The notes below the pieces were generated by a model that saw only the letters and a program-made list of their open reading frames with translations, searched no databases and was not told the origin of the DNA. Made by a program: the position numbers and the translations under genes. A stretch of DNA of 64,000 bases from Rhodobacteraceae bacterium DSL-40 (GTDB lineage Bacteria; Pseudomonadota; Alphaproteobacteria; Rhodobacterales; Rhodobacteraceae), in contig QKPN01000010.1 in assembly GCA_003258405.1 (NCBI GenBank), positions 1-64,000 of the forward strand, written 5' to 3'. Below are positions 38,734 to 47,274 of the stretch, piece after piece (the first letter of the stretch is position 1; each line of letters opens with the position of its first letter).

Positions 38734-39120
38734 CCTACCGTTCCGGCTGCCCGCGAGTCAGGCGTCACTCAGCCGACTCGGAAAGGCGCTGGAACCGTTC
38801 TGCCCGCAGCCTGAAAGCCTTTCGGATCGAGAATGACCTAGCTGTGAGCCTCCTCCTGGATTAGGGCCGCGTTGATCCAGAAAATTCCGGTCGATGTACA
38901 GCCTCGAGAGCTGAGGCGGCGCCCGGCTGCGGCGCGGTCGCCGAACGAATGTTCCGGCAGGGTGCTGGCCGCGCCCGGTGAAAGGAATATTTTCCGCGGA
39001 TCACTGCGGGGGAGGGTGACAGGTTTCTCGCCGAGTCAGATCTTGACCGATGTTTGCCTTTTTGTGCCCGGACCGGCTTGCACTGGCGTGCAGGTTGGTC
39101 ATTTAACTCGTCCAGACGCA
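38734..39120. other. Gene-free region upstream of the sulfate transport operon
   Basis: 387 bases between the LysR stop and the sulfate-binding protein start; no gene supported. A short palindrome GGAATATTTTCC at 38984-38995 is the only AT-rich feature and may be part of a promoter or operator. The binding-protein gene has several in-frame ATGs close together, so its 5' boundary is uncertain. Confidence 0.4.
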
Positions 39121-40167
39121 ATGCAGATGAGAAAGCTCCCGATGTTCCGCATGGTGCCCAGACCCGCCCGCCTCTCCGCCGCACTGGCCGTGGCGGCCTT
39201 TGCCGTGACCGCGCCCGTCGCACCCGCGCGGGCCGATCAGGTCGAGATCCTCAACGTCTCCTATGACATAGCCCGCGAACTCTACGCGCAGATCAACCCG
39301 GCGTTCATCGAGCAGTGGGACGCGGAGACCGGCAACGAGCTCACCGTGAACCAGAGCCATGCCGGCTCCTCGAAGCAGGCGCGCGCCATCCTGCAGGGCC
39401 TGCAGGCCGACCTCGTGACCTTCAACCAGGTGACCGATGTGCAGGTGCTTGCCGATGCGGGCTTCGTCTCGGAGAACTGGCGCGAGGAATTCCCCAACGA
39501 TGCCTCGCCCTACTACTCCCTGCCCGCCTTCATGGTGCGCGGCGGCAACCCCAAGGGCATCAAGGACTGGGACGACCTGATCCGCGATGACGTGCAGATC
39601 GTCTTCCCGAACCCGAAGACCTCTGGCAATGGACGCTATACCTATCTCGCGGCCTACGCCTACGCCCTGAAGCAGAGCGGCGGCGACGATGCCGCGGCGC
39701 AGGCCTTCGTCGACAAGCTTCTGGCCAATGTCGCGGTGTTCGACACCGGCGGGCGCGGTGCGACGACGACCTTCGTCGAGCGTGGCATCGGGGATGTGCT
39801 GATCACCTTCGAGGCGGAGGTGGAGAACATCCGCAAGGCTGAGGCCGAAGGCGCCTATGACCGCGTCGTGCCCTCGCTCTCGGTGCTGGCAGAGTTTCCC
39901 GTCGCCGTGGTCGACCGCGTGGCGCAGAAGCGCGGCACCGAAGAGGTGGCCAAGACCTACCTCGACTTCCTCTACAGCCGCCAGGGACAGGAAATCCTCG
40001 CGTCCTTCAACAACCGCGTGCATGATCCGGAGGTCGTTGCCGCCCATGCCGCGGACTTCCCCGATGTCGAGCTCGTGAAGGTCGAGGATGTCTTCGGCGG
40101 ATGGGATCAGGCGATGGACACGCATTTTGCCTCCGGCGGCGTGCTCGACGTGCTGCTCGCCAACTGA
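39121..40167 (+). CDS. sbp: Sulfate-binding periplasmic protein
   Basis: About 348 residues. An N-terminal signal peptide (RPARLSAALAVAAFAVTAPVAPARA, cleavage before DQVEILNVSYD) is followed by the Sbp/CysP signatures EILNVSYDIARELYAQINPAF, VNQSHAGSSKQARAILQGL, VFPNPKTSGNGRYTYLAAYAYAL and FDTGGRGATTTFVERGIGDVL. It captures sulfate or thiosulfate in the periplasm for the CysTWA permease. Four in-frame ATGs (39121, 39127, 39142, 39151) are candidates; I give the first. It leads the sbp-cysT-cysW-cysA operon. Confidence 0.93.
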   Translation: MQMRKLPMFRMVPRPARLSAALAVAAFAVTAPVAPARADQVEILNVSYDIARELYAQINPAFIEQWDAETGNELTVNQSHAGSSKQARAILQGLQADLVTFNQVTDVQVLADAGFVSENWREEFPNDASPYYSLPAFMVRGGNPKGIKDWDDLIRDDVQIVFPNPKTSGNGRYTYLAAYAYALKQSGGDDAAAQAFVDKLLANVAVFDTGGRGATTTFVERGIGDVLITFEAEVENIRKAEAEGAYDRVVPSLSVLAEFPVAVVDRVAQKRGTEEVAKTYLDFLYSRQGQEILASFNNRVHDPEVVAAHAADFPDVELVKVEDVFGGWDQAMDTHFASGGVLDVLLAN

Positions 40168-40236
40168 ATCCCGACCCGATCCAAGCGCGCCGCCGGATCT
40201 GAACCCTCCGGCGGCGCGCAACTGCGCTGAGGTCCG

Positions 40237-41082
40237 ATGTTCGCCAGTCTTGTTTCGCGCCGCCGTTCGCCCCTCCCCGGCCTCGGCCTCACGCTTGGGG
40301 TGACGCTGCTCTTCGTCACCCTGATCGTGCTTCTGCCGCTGATCGGGCTCGGCTGGCAATTCGCCCGTCTCGGTGCATCGGACTATCTGCGCGTGATGGG
40401 TGATCCGCGTGTGCTGGCCTCGCTCCGGGTGACGATCAGCGCGGCGGCGGCGGCGACGCTGGTCAATGCCGCGGGCGGGCTGCTTCTGGCCTGGGTCATC
40501 ACCCGCTACCGCTTCGCCGGGCGGGGTGTGCTCGATGCGCTGATCGACCTGCCTTTCGCCCTTCCGACCTCCGTCGCCGGGATCGCGCTGGTCGCGCTTT
40601 ATGCCAAGGACGGCTGGATCGGCGGGCTGCTGGCCCCGTTCGGGCTCACGCCGGCCTACACCTGGTGGGGTATCGTGATCGCAATGGCCTTCACCTCGAT
40701 CCCCTTTGCCGTACGCGCGATCCAGCCGCTGATCGAGGAGCTCGACGCGGCGGAGGAAGCCGCTGCAAGGACGCTGGGCGCAAGCGACGGCCAGATCTTT
40801 GCCCGCGTCATCCTGCCCCATCTGATGCCGGGCATCCTCACCGGAACCGGGCTTTCCTTCGTCCGCTCGCTCGGCGAGTTCGGAGCGGTGATCTTCATTG
40901 CCGGGAACCTGCCATTCAAGACCGAGATCGCCTCGCTGCTCATCATGATCCGGCTCGACGAGTTCGACTATCCCGCGGCGGCCGCGATCGCCGGAACCAT
41001 GCTGCTGCTCTCGCTCGCGCTGCTCATTGCGATCAACATCGCCCAGACGCGGCTCTATCGGCGCTTCGAGCAGGGCGCCTGA
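40237..41082 (+). CDS. cysT: Sulfate ABC transporter permease CysT (CysU)
   Basis: A 281-residue inner-membrane permease with about six helices. The ABC-permease EAA loop is visible as EEAAARTLGASDGQIFARVILPHLMPGI, followed by SFVRSLGEFGAVIFIAGNLPF, diagnostic of CysT. It pairs with CysW and the CysA ATPase. A TGAGG site lies a few bases before the ATG. The gap to sbp is 69 bases. Confidence 0.94.
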   Translation: MFASLVSRRRSPLPGLGLTLGVTLLFVTLIVLLPLIGLGWQFARLGASDYLRVMGDPRVLASLRVTISAAAAATLVNAAGGLLLAWVITRYRFAGRGVLDALIDLPFALPTSVAGIALVALYAKDGWIGGLLAPFGLTPAYTWWGIVIAMAFTSIPFAVRAIQPLIEELDAAEEAAARTLGASDGQIFARVILPHLMPGILTGTGLSFVRSLGEFGAVIFIAGNLPFKTEIASLLIMIRLDEFDYPAAAAIAGTMLLLSLALLIAINIAQTRLYRRFEQGA

Positions 41083-41095
41083 CATGGAGGGCACG

Positions 41096-41905
41096 ATGTC
41101 TCTTCGCCAGCGTCTGCTCATCGGCCTTGCCGTGCTGTTCGCGCTGATCGCGATCGTCGCGCCGGTCGCAGCCATCCTCACCCGCGCCTTCGGGGACGGG
41201 CTGGGCGCCTGGTGGTCGGCCATCGTCGAGCCCGAAACACTGCACGCGATCTGGCTGACCGTGCTGACCGCGCTGATCGTGCTGCCGATCAACATCGTCT
41301 TCGGCATCGCGGCCGCCTGGGCCATCGCCCGCTTCCGCTTTCCCGGACGCCGCGCGCTCCTCATCCTGATCGAGATCCCCTTCGCCGTCTCTCCGGTGAT
41401 CGCGGGGCTCTGCTTCCTGCTGATCTACGGCGCCTACGGGCCTGTCGGTGCGCCGCTGATGAACGAGGGCATCCAGCTCATGTTCAACCTCACCGGGATC
41501 GTGCTGGTTTCGCTCTTCGTCACTTGCCCCTTCGTGATGCGTGAGGTGCTGCCCGTGCTGCAGGTGACGGGCGAGGACGAGGAGAAGGCCGCCCTGACGC
41601 TCGGCGCGAACGGTTGGCAGATCTTTCGCCACGTGACGCTGCCGAACATCCTGTGGGCGCTCGTGCACGGCGCGATTCTGGCCACCGCGCGTGCAATGGG
41701 CGAGTTCGGTGCCGTTTCGGTCGTCTCGGGCGCGGTGCGCGGCCAGACCATGACGCTGCCGCTCCAGGTCGAGCTGCTCTACAACGATTACAATACGACC
41801 GGCGCCTTCGCCGCCGCCACGGTGCTGACCGCGCTCGCGCTCGTCACACTGATGCTGCGCAGCGCGATCGCCGCCGTCCATCCCGAGGCGGGAGGCCGCA
41901 CATGA
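41096..41905 (+). CDS. cysW: Sulfate ABC transporter permease CysW
   Basis: A 269-residue permease with about six helices. The EAA loop is [30 protein letters not shown], followed by [31 protein letters not shown], as in CysW. The ATG at 41096 has GGAGG at five bases spacing. An in-frame ATG at 41084 precedes that site and is less likely. The stop overlaps cysA by four bases. Confidence 0.94.
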   Translation: MSLRQRLLIGLAVLFALIAIVAPVAAILTRAFGDGLGAWWSAIVEPETLHAIWLTVLTALIVLPINIVFGIAAAWAIARFRFPGRRALLILIEIPFAVSPVIAGLCFLLIYGAYGPVGAPLMNEGIQLMFNLTGIVLVSLFVTCPFVMREVLPVLQVTGEDEEKAALTLGANGWQIFRHVTLPNILWALVHGAILATARAMGEFGAVSVVSGAVRGQTMTLPLQVELLYNDYNTTGAFAAATVLTALALVTLMLRSAIAAVHPEAGGRT

Positions 41906-42636
41906 GTTTCGTGGTTCAGGACATCGCCAAGACCTTCGGCGGGCAGAAGGTGCTCGAGAGCGTCTCGCTCTCGGTCGAGAAGGGCGAATTCGTCGCGCTG
42001 CTCGGGCCATCCGGGTCGGGCAAGACCACCCTTCTCAACATCATCGCAGGTCTTACCCAGCCCGACGGCGGCCGGCTCGAGATCGATGGCGAGGATATCA
42101 CGCGGCTGCCATCGGGCGCGCGGCGCTTCGGCATGGTGTTCCAGTCCTATGCGCTCTTCCGGCACATGACCGTGGCCGACAACATCGCCTTCGGGTTGCG
42201 GGTGCTGCCCCGGGCGCAGCGGCCGGGCCGCGCCGCTCGGGCCGAGAAGGTGAAGGCCCTGCTCGAGCTTGTCGAGATGCCCGAGCTCGGCAACCGCTAT
42301 CCAGCCCAGCTCTCGGGCGGACAGCGCCAGCGCGTCGCCATGGCGCGCGCGCTGGCCATCGACCCGCGACTGCTGCTTCTCGACGAGCCGTTCTCCGCGC
42401 TCGACGCCAAGGTCCGGCAATCGCTTCGCAGCTCGGTGCGCAGCCTGCAGAAGAAGGTCGGGGTTTCCGCGATTCTCGTCACGCACGATCAGGCGGAAGC
42501 CTGGGCGCTCGCCGACCGGGTGGCCGTGATGAATCGCGGCCGGATCGAGCAGTTCGATACGCCGGAAATGCTCCGCGGCGCACCCGCGACATCCTTCGTC
42601 GCCGATTTCCTCGGCATCGACATGCTGGAACGCTGA
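41902..42636 (+). CDS. cysA: Sulfate ABC transporter ATPase CysA (short form)
   Basis: A 244-residue ABC ATPase. Walker A is GPSGSGKTT, the Q-loop [13 protein letters not shown], the signature [15 protein letters not shown], Walker [13 protein letters not shown] and the H-loop THDQAEA are all intact. The QSYALF and ALF-x-HMTV elements are characteristic of CysA. Standard CysA is about 350 residues with a C-terminal TOBE/regulatory domain; this protein stops right after the ATPase domain (IDMLER). It overlaps cysW by four bases and is the last gene of the operon. Confidence 0.93.
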   Translation: MSFVVQDIAKTFGGQKVLESVSLSVEKGEFVALLGPSGSGKTTLLNIIAGLTQPDGGRLEIDGEDITRLPSGARRFGMVFQSYALFRHMTVADNIAFGLRVLPRAQRPGRAARAEKVKALLELVEMPELGNRYPAQLSGGQRQRVAMARALAIDPRLLLLDEPFSALDAKVRQSLRSSVRSLQKKVGVSAILVTHDQAEAWALADRVAVMNRGRIEQFDTPEMLRGAPATSFVADFLGIDMLER

Positions 42637-42718
42637 GCGCGGCCATCCCGGCCGCGCATGGCCTCAGGTGACGTCGGGTCCGCCAGCGGGCCCGAAAACA
42701 AGCGGTCGTGAAAAAACG

Positions 42719-42747
42719 AAAGGCCGGTCAGATCTGACCGGCCTTTT
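42719..42747. terminator. Bidirectional intrinsic terminator
   Basis: A perfect 24-base palindrome (42721-42744, stem AGGCCGGTCAGA and its complement) is flanked by AA and TTTT. On the plus strand it ends cysA with a T-tract. On the minus strand the sequence TTTCGTTTTTT follows the hairpin, so it also ends the tRNA-Gly transcript. Confidence 0.85.
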
Positions 42748-42768
42748 CGATTAACCACCAAGTGGTCT

Positions 42769-42843
42769 TGGAGCGGGCGAAGGGATTCGAACCCTCGACC
42801 CCAACCTTGGCAAGGTTGTGCTCTACCCCTGAGCTACACCCGC
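42769..42843 (-). tRNA. tRNA-Gly (anticodon GCC)
   Basis: A complete cloverleaf on the minus strand. The acceptor stem GCGGGTG (42843-42837) pairs with CGCCCGC, followed by discriminator T and an encoded CCA. The anticodon stem CAACC/GGTTG encloses TTGCCAA with GCC at 42811-42809, and the T-arm GAGGG-TTCGAAT-CCCTT closes with G-T wobbles. It reads GGC and GGU. Confidence 0.97.
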
Positions 42844-42858
42844 GTTCCGTGGAGCGGT

Positions 42859-42887
42859 GTATAACCAAATCCGGAAGACACTGACAA
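42859..42887 (-). promoter_or_regulatory. Promoter of tRNA-Gly
   Basis: Reading on the minus strand: TTGTCA (42887-42882), 17 bases, TTATAC (42864-42859). This is a near-consensus sigma-70 promoter with the predicted start about seven to nine bases before the tRNA 5' end. Confidence 0.75.
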
Positions 42888-42892
42888 GAGGC

Positions 42893-42928
42893 AAAGCGCA
42901 GGGAAATTCACCAATCCCGCGCTTTTTT
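42893..42928 (+). terminator. Plus-strand terminator-like hairpin without an upstream gene
   Basis: AAAGCGC, one bulged A, GGGA, a ten-base loop, then TCCC, GCGC and T6: a standard intrinsic terminator on the plus strand. The only sequence upstream on that strand is the complement of tRNA-Gly and its promoter. On the minus strand no T-tract follows. Confidence 0.6.
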
Positions 42929-43150
42929 CGCATTGGCGAAGCTGGCCCCGACGCGGGGGAACGCACGACCAAATCACGGCTTGCCAAGCGCGACGCAAAG
43001 ATGAATTCTTGAGCGTAATGCGACAGATCTCGTCACGACCAGCCCTTGCTCTCTTGATTTCGGGATAGGCATTCTTCAGGCGTCATGCTACCTTAAGGGG
43101 AATAACACCACCTGTGGTTGTATTGCCTGTACAGATAGGGTGATAATCGT

Positions 43151-44896
43151 ATGCTCCGCTCGGACAACCGAACGATAACGGCGTTTCTGAGGCTCGTCGC
43201 CTCGCGACTGGACGTGCCTGCGATCGGTGTGTTTCTCCTCGACGGCGCGAACGCGGCCCTTCTCACCGCCACGGACGAATTCCTGCACACATGGTCGCAA
43301 CGGCGCGGCACCGGCCCTGAGGCAGGCGACGGTGCGACGATTTCCGGCGCCGTCGAGACGCAGATCGGCCGGAGCACACCAAGCCGGGTGGACCCGGCCG
43401 CATTCGGCCTCGAAAGCGCCTATGCCGTCATCATGCCGATCTGCTCCGGCAGCGAGCCAAGAGCCTTCCTGCTGCTCCTGAGCGCCCGCCGCCGCTGGTT
43501 GGGCCCGGGTGTGGCGGGAGCACTTCAGGACGCTGCGGATGTGCTTCAGAGCCTGCTGCCAACGCCGGTAGAGCAGGCCTCTCCGGCGGCACCTGCTGAT
43601 GGAGCCGCGCATGCGGACGAGAATGTCGCGCCGTTGGCCCATGCCGCGCCCAGTTCGCATGCCGAGGCGCTGCGCCTGATCCGGGACATGTGCAGCACTC
43701 CGGACGGCGGCGCCCGGGGGCTGCTCATGCTGGATCTCGACCGGTTCCGCGCGATCAACGAAGCGCTCGGCACGACCGCGGGCGATGTCATTCTGGCGCG
43801 GACCGCTTCGCGGCTTGCCCGCCACATCGACCCCGAGCGTGAACGGCTCGCGCGGCTCGGCGGCGACCGCTTCCTGATTCTGAGCGACAGATCCGGCGCG
43901 GCACTGGCCCAGTACGCGATCGATCTGCTCGACTGCGTGGCGGAGCCCTTCACGGTCCGGGACGAGCCGGTGCAAATGCAGGCCACGATCGGGCTCGTCT
44001 TCGTGGAGCCCGGCGAGGATATCCCGGCCGCGACGCTCTTCATGCGCGCCGATCGCGCGCTCAAGCGCGGCAAGACCGCGGGCGGCAACCGGGTCATGCC
44101 CCACGATCCCTGCGAGGATGCGGCCCTTCGCGATCGCAGCCGGCTCGAGCTCGACCTGAATGGCGCGATCAAGGCCGAGCAGCTCAGGCTCGTCTACCAG
44201 CCCTATGTCCGGCTGCTCGACGACAGCGTCGCCGGGGTCGAGGCGCTGCTGCGCTGGCAGCACCCGGGCCGCGGCGAGCTTTCGCCGGGCAGTTTCATGA
44301 CGCTCGCCGAAACCTCCGGGCAGATCCTGCCGATCGGCTCCTGGGTGCTGCGCGAAGCGCTCTGCAGCGCCGCCGAGTGGCCCGGCGAGACGCGGCTTTC
44401 GGTCAACATCTCCGCACTGCAGTTCCAGCAGGCGGATTTCATCGCCCAGGTCGATTCCGCGCTGGCGCTGAGCGGCTTCCCCGCCGACCGGCTCGAGCTC
44501 GAGATCACCGAGACGGTGCTGATGCGCGACGACCCGGAAACGCTCGGGCAGCTCCGGATGCTGATCGCGCGCGGAATCCGGATTGCGCTCGATGATTTCG
44601 GCACCGGTTACAGCGCGCTCTCCTATCTTGCGCGGCTGCCGCACCACCGGATCAAGCTCGACAAGAGTTTCATCGACGATCTCGACAACCCCGGCACCCG
44701 CGATGTGATCAAGGCCATCGTCGCCTCCGCCCGCGCCCAGGGCATCGCGGTGACGGCCGAAGGGGTCGAGACCGCCGACTGCCTCGAGCGCGTGCGCCAG
44801 ATCGGCTTCACCCATGCCCAGGGCTTCGAGATCGGCACGCCGATGGAAGATCCGGGCCAGATCCTCGCCCGCCCCTTCCGCTGCGCCACCGCCTAG
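43151..44896 (+). CDS. Cyclic-di-GMP phosphodiesterase with degenerate GGDEF and intact EAL domain
   Basis: A 581-residue protein with three parts. Residues 1-135 look like a GAF-type sensory region (VASRLDVPAIGVFLLDGANAALL). Residues 170-315 form a GGDEF domain with the degenerate signature LGGDRF (237-241), so cyclase activity is unlikely. Residues 330-575 form an EAL domain with EALLRW (364-369), the conserved Asn in SVNISALQFQ, Glu in ELEITET, the DDFGTGYS loop, KLDKSF, AEGVE and AQGF all intact. It should hydrolyse c-di-GMP, with the GGDEF part perhaps sensing GTP. No membrane segment or signal peptide is seen, so it is cytoplasmic. Confidence 0.92.
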   Translation: MLRSDNRTITAFLRLVASRLDVPAIGVFLLDGANAALLTATDEFLHTWSQRRGTGPEAGDGATISGAVETQIGRSTPSRVDPAAFGLESAYAVIMPICSGSEPRAFLLLLSARRRWLGPGVAGALQDAADVLQSLLPTPVEQASPAAPADGAAHADENVAPLAHAAPSSHAEALRLIRDMCSTPDGGARGLLMLDLDRFRAINEALGTTAGDVILARTASRLARHIDPERERLARLGGDRFLILSDRSGAALAQYAIDLLDCVAEPFTVRDEPVQMQATIGLVFVEPGEDIPAATLFMRADRALKRGKTAGGNRVMPHDPCEDAALRDRSRLELDLNGAIKAEQLRLVYQPYVRLLDDSVAGVEALLRWQHPGRGELSPGSFMTLAETSGQILPIGSWVLREALCSAAEWPGETRLSVNISALQFQQADFIAQVDSALALSGFPADRLELEITETVLMRDDPETLGQLRMLIARGIRIALDDFGTGYSALSYLARLPHHRIKLDKSFIDDLDNPGTRDVIKAIVASARAQGIAVTAEGVETADCLERVRQIGFTHAQGFEIGTPMEDPGQILARPFRCATA

Positions 44897-44985
44897 AGCG
44901 AAAACGGTTCTGGCCCGGGGCTTGCGCCGGGCCTCGGGCCGCAGCCATAGTCGAAGCCCCTCTCACGGCCTTCCGGGATCGCACG

Positions 44986-46194
44986 GTGCCTCCGCTTCCT
45001 CGCCTCAACCAGTCGCCGCGCGATGCAGCGTTCGTGCAGGATCCGTATCCGTTCTACGAGCGCGCCCGCGCCGCGGGGCCGCTCTTCGACTGGGAGGAGT
45101 ACGGCTTTCCCTGCGCGGCGGGGTATCGCGAGGTCAGCCTGCTTCTGAGGGACCGCCGCTTCGGGCGCGAGCCGCTCACCGGGCTCGCTCAGGAAGGGCC
45201 GGCGCATCTCAGGGATTTCCGCGCAGTCGATACGCTCTCCATGCTCGACCGCGAACCGCCCGCCCATACCCGCCTGCGCGGCCTCGTGCTGCGCGCCTTC
45301 ACCTCGCGCCGGATCGCGGGGCTCGAGCCCGAGATCGGCGGGATTGCCGCCGATCTCCTCGAGCGGCTCGCGACGGCGGAGCAGGCTGATCTCATAAGGG
45401 ACTTTGCCGAACCCCTGCCCGTCATCGTGATCTCGCGCCTTCTCGGCGTGCCCGACGCGATGGCGCCACAGCTGCTCGCCTGGTCCCACGCCATGGTCTC
45501 GATGTATCAGGCGCGGCGCGACCGGACCATCGAGGAGGCCGCAAACACGGCGGCGCGGGAGTTTTCTGCCTGGCTCCGCGCGCTCATCGACACGCGACGG
45601 CACGCCCCGGCCGATGACCTGCTGACGCATCTGATCGTGGCGGAGAGCGGAAACGAGCACCTCTCGACCGAAGAGATGATCGCAACCTGCATCCTGCTTC
45701 TCAACGCGGGCCACGAGGCGACCGTCCATGCGATCGGCAACGGGGTCCGGACACTTCTGCAGGTCGTGCCGGAGCCCGCAGCGGTCCTCGGGCCGGGGCA
45801 GATCGCGGGCACTTGCGAGGAGATCCTGCGGCACGATCCTCCCCTCCATCTCTTCACCCGAATCGCGCGGGAGGATGTCGCCCTCTTCGGACATCAGTTC
45901 CGGCGCGGTGAGACGGTCGGCTGCCTGCTGGCGGCGGCCAACCGGGATCCTGCGGTCTTTCCCGAGCCCGACCGGTTCCTGCCCCGCCGCCGGAACGCGG
46001 GCGCGCATCTTTCCTTCGGCGCCGGGATTCATTTCTGCCTCGGGGCGCCGCTCGCCCGCCTCGAGCTTCGCGTGGCGATTCCGGCGCTTTTCGCCCGTTT
46101 TCCGAAGCTCGCTCTCGCCGCGCCGCCGCGCTTTGCCGACCGTTTTCATTTCCGTGGCGTCGAAGCGCTGCCATCAGACTTGACCCGAATCTGA
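44986..46194 (+). CDS. Cytochrome P450
   Basis: A 402-residue soluble bacterial P450. The I-helix oxygen-binding motif is AGHEAT (241-246), the K-helix ExxR is Glu279-x-x-Arg282 (EEILRHDPP), and the heme-binding loop FGAGIHFCLGAPLARLE holds the proximal Cys351. It is a monooxygenase whose substrate is unknown. The start is a GTG; the preceding ribosome-binding site is weak. No ferredoxin or ferredoxin reductase gene is adjacent, so electrons must come from elsewhere. It is 89 bases downstream of the EAL gene. Confidence 0.92.
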   Translation: MPPLPRLNQSPRDAAFVQDPYPFYERARAAGPLFDWEEYGFPCAAGYREVSLLLRDRRFGREPLTGLAQEGPAHLRDFRAVDTLSMLDREPPAHTRLRGLVLRAFTSRRIAGLEPEIGGIAADLLERLATAEQADLIRDFAEPLPVIVISRLLGVPDAMAPQLLAWSHAMVSMYQARRDRTIEEAANTAAREFSAWLRALIDTRRHAPADDLLTHLIVAESGNEHLSTEEMIATCILLLNAGHEATVHAIGNGVRTLLQVVPEPAAVLGPGQIAGTCEEILRHDPPLHLFTRIAREDVALFGHQFRRGETVGCLLAAANRDPAVFPEPDRFLPRRRNAGAHLSFGAGIHFCLGAPLARLELRVAIPALFARFPKLALAAPPRFADRFHFRGVEALPSDLTRI

Positions 46195-46283
46195 TTGCAG
46201 CGGATCAGGTGACGTCCGCGCCTTCATTAACGAATCCTCCCGGCGCCGGTCCAAAAGACAAACACACTCACGCGAGGTGACAC

Positions 46284-46994
46284 GTGCTCAAGAAGTTGTC
46301 TGCCGAGGCACTCGGCACATTCTGGCTGGTGTTCGGGGGCTGCGGCAGCGCCATTCTGGCAGCGGCCTTTCCCGAACTCGGCATCGGTTTTGTCGGCGTT
46401 GCGATAGCGTTCGGCCTCACCGTTCTGACCATGGCCTATGCCGTCGGCCCGATCTCCGGCGGCCATTTCAACCCCGCCGTCACGCTCGGGCTGGCGATTG
46501 CGGACCGCTGCGAGTGGAGCGATGTGATCCCCTACTGGGTCGCCCAGGTTCTCGGCGGCCTGCTCGCCGGCGCCCTGCTCTATGTCATTGCCTCCGGCAC
46601 GCCGTTCGACATCACCGGCGACGCGCCGCTCTGGTCGCCCGGCAGCTTCGCCTCGAACGGCTACAATGATCTCTCGCCCGGCGGCTACAACATGATCTCC
46701 TGCCTGCTCATCGAGATCGTGCTGACCGCCTTCTTCCTGATCGTGATCCTCGGCGCGACGCAGCGCGGCGCTCCGGCAGGCTTCGCACCGATCGCGATCG
46801 GTCTCTGCCTCACGCTCATCCACCTGATCTCGATCCCGGTGACGAATACCTCGGTCAACCCGGCCCGCTCGACCGCGGTGGCGTTCTTTGCCGAGACCAA
46901 TGCGGTTTCCCAGCTCTGGCTCTTCTGGGTCGCGCCGCTCGTGGGCGCCGCAATCGGCGCCTTCATCTGGGACACTGTCCTCGACAGCGATTGA
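46284..46994 (+). CDS. aqpZ: Aquaporin Z
   Basis: A 236-residue major intrinsic protein with six membrane segments and both pore boxes: NPA at 63-65 in [12 protein letters not shown] and the second in [10 protein letters not shown] near residue 190. The start [27 protein letters not shown] is typical AqpZ. It carries water through the inner membrane. The start is a GTG with GAGG six bases upstream. Confidence 0.96.
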   Translation: MLKKLSAEALGTFWLVFGGCGSAILAAAFPELGIGFVGVAIAFGLTVLTMAYAVGPISGGHFNPAVTLGLAIADRCEWSDVIPYWVAQVLGGLLAGALLYVIASGTPFDITGDAPLWSPGSFASNGYNDLSPGGYNMISCLLIEIVLTAFFLIVILGATQRGAPAGFAPIAIGLCLTLIHLISIPVTNTSVNPARSTAVAFFAETNAVSQLWLFWVAPLVGAAIGAFIWDTVLDSD

Positions 46995-47109
46995 TCCCGA
47001 CCGGGGCGGCGCGGGCCCGCGCCGCCTTTCCCCTCGCCCCTGGCCCCCGCCGCACCGCGCGGGTTGGCATGCGGTTTTCAGGGGAGGCCCCTCACGGTGC
47101 AAGCGAGGC

Positions 47110-47124
47110 TTTTCACCGTGAAAA
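47110..47124. promoter_or_regulatory. Palindrome TTTTCAC-C-GTGAAAA
   Basis: A 7-base perfect inverted repeat with one central base lies in the 280-base spacer between aqpZ and mazG, followed by an AT-rich stretch to about 47175. It could be an operator for mazG or a weak hairpin. I recognise no specific regulator. Confidence 0.3.
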
Positions 47125-47274
47125 CGTGTCCATATCATTGAAATTACTAAATAAACCCATTAACAAAAGATGAATCAGGGCTAGCCCTCCCCCCTGGGGG
47201 CGGTCCGGTGGCAGGTCGCGATTTCCGCCCTCCCCGGCTTGGCGCGCGCGCGGCGAGCCGCTAGTCTCGCGGCC

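Larger units (their letters stand above)
42844..43150. other. Region between tRNA-Gly and the EAL gene
   Basis: 307 bases. It contains the minus-strand tRNA-Gly promoter, a plus-strand terminator-like hairpin at 42893-42928 (both listed), and the leader of the EAL gene with AGGGTG nine bases before its ATG. No protein-coding sequence is supported. Confidence 0.5.

Noticed and set aside
38984-38995. GGAATATTTTCC palindrome as a CysB site before the sulfate operon
   Set aside because: Too short and unlike the longer CysB sites; kept only as a remark.
47160-47174. TTAA-N7-TGAA as a CtrA box upstream of mazG
   Set aside because: One mismatch in an AT-rich stretch, without flanking C bases; expected by chance.
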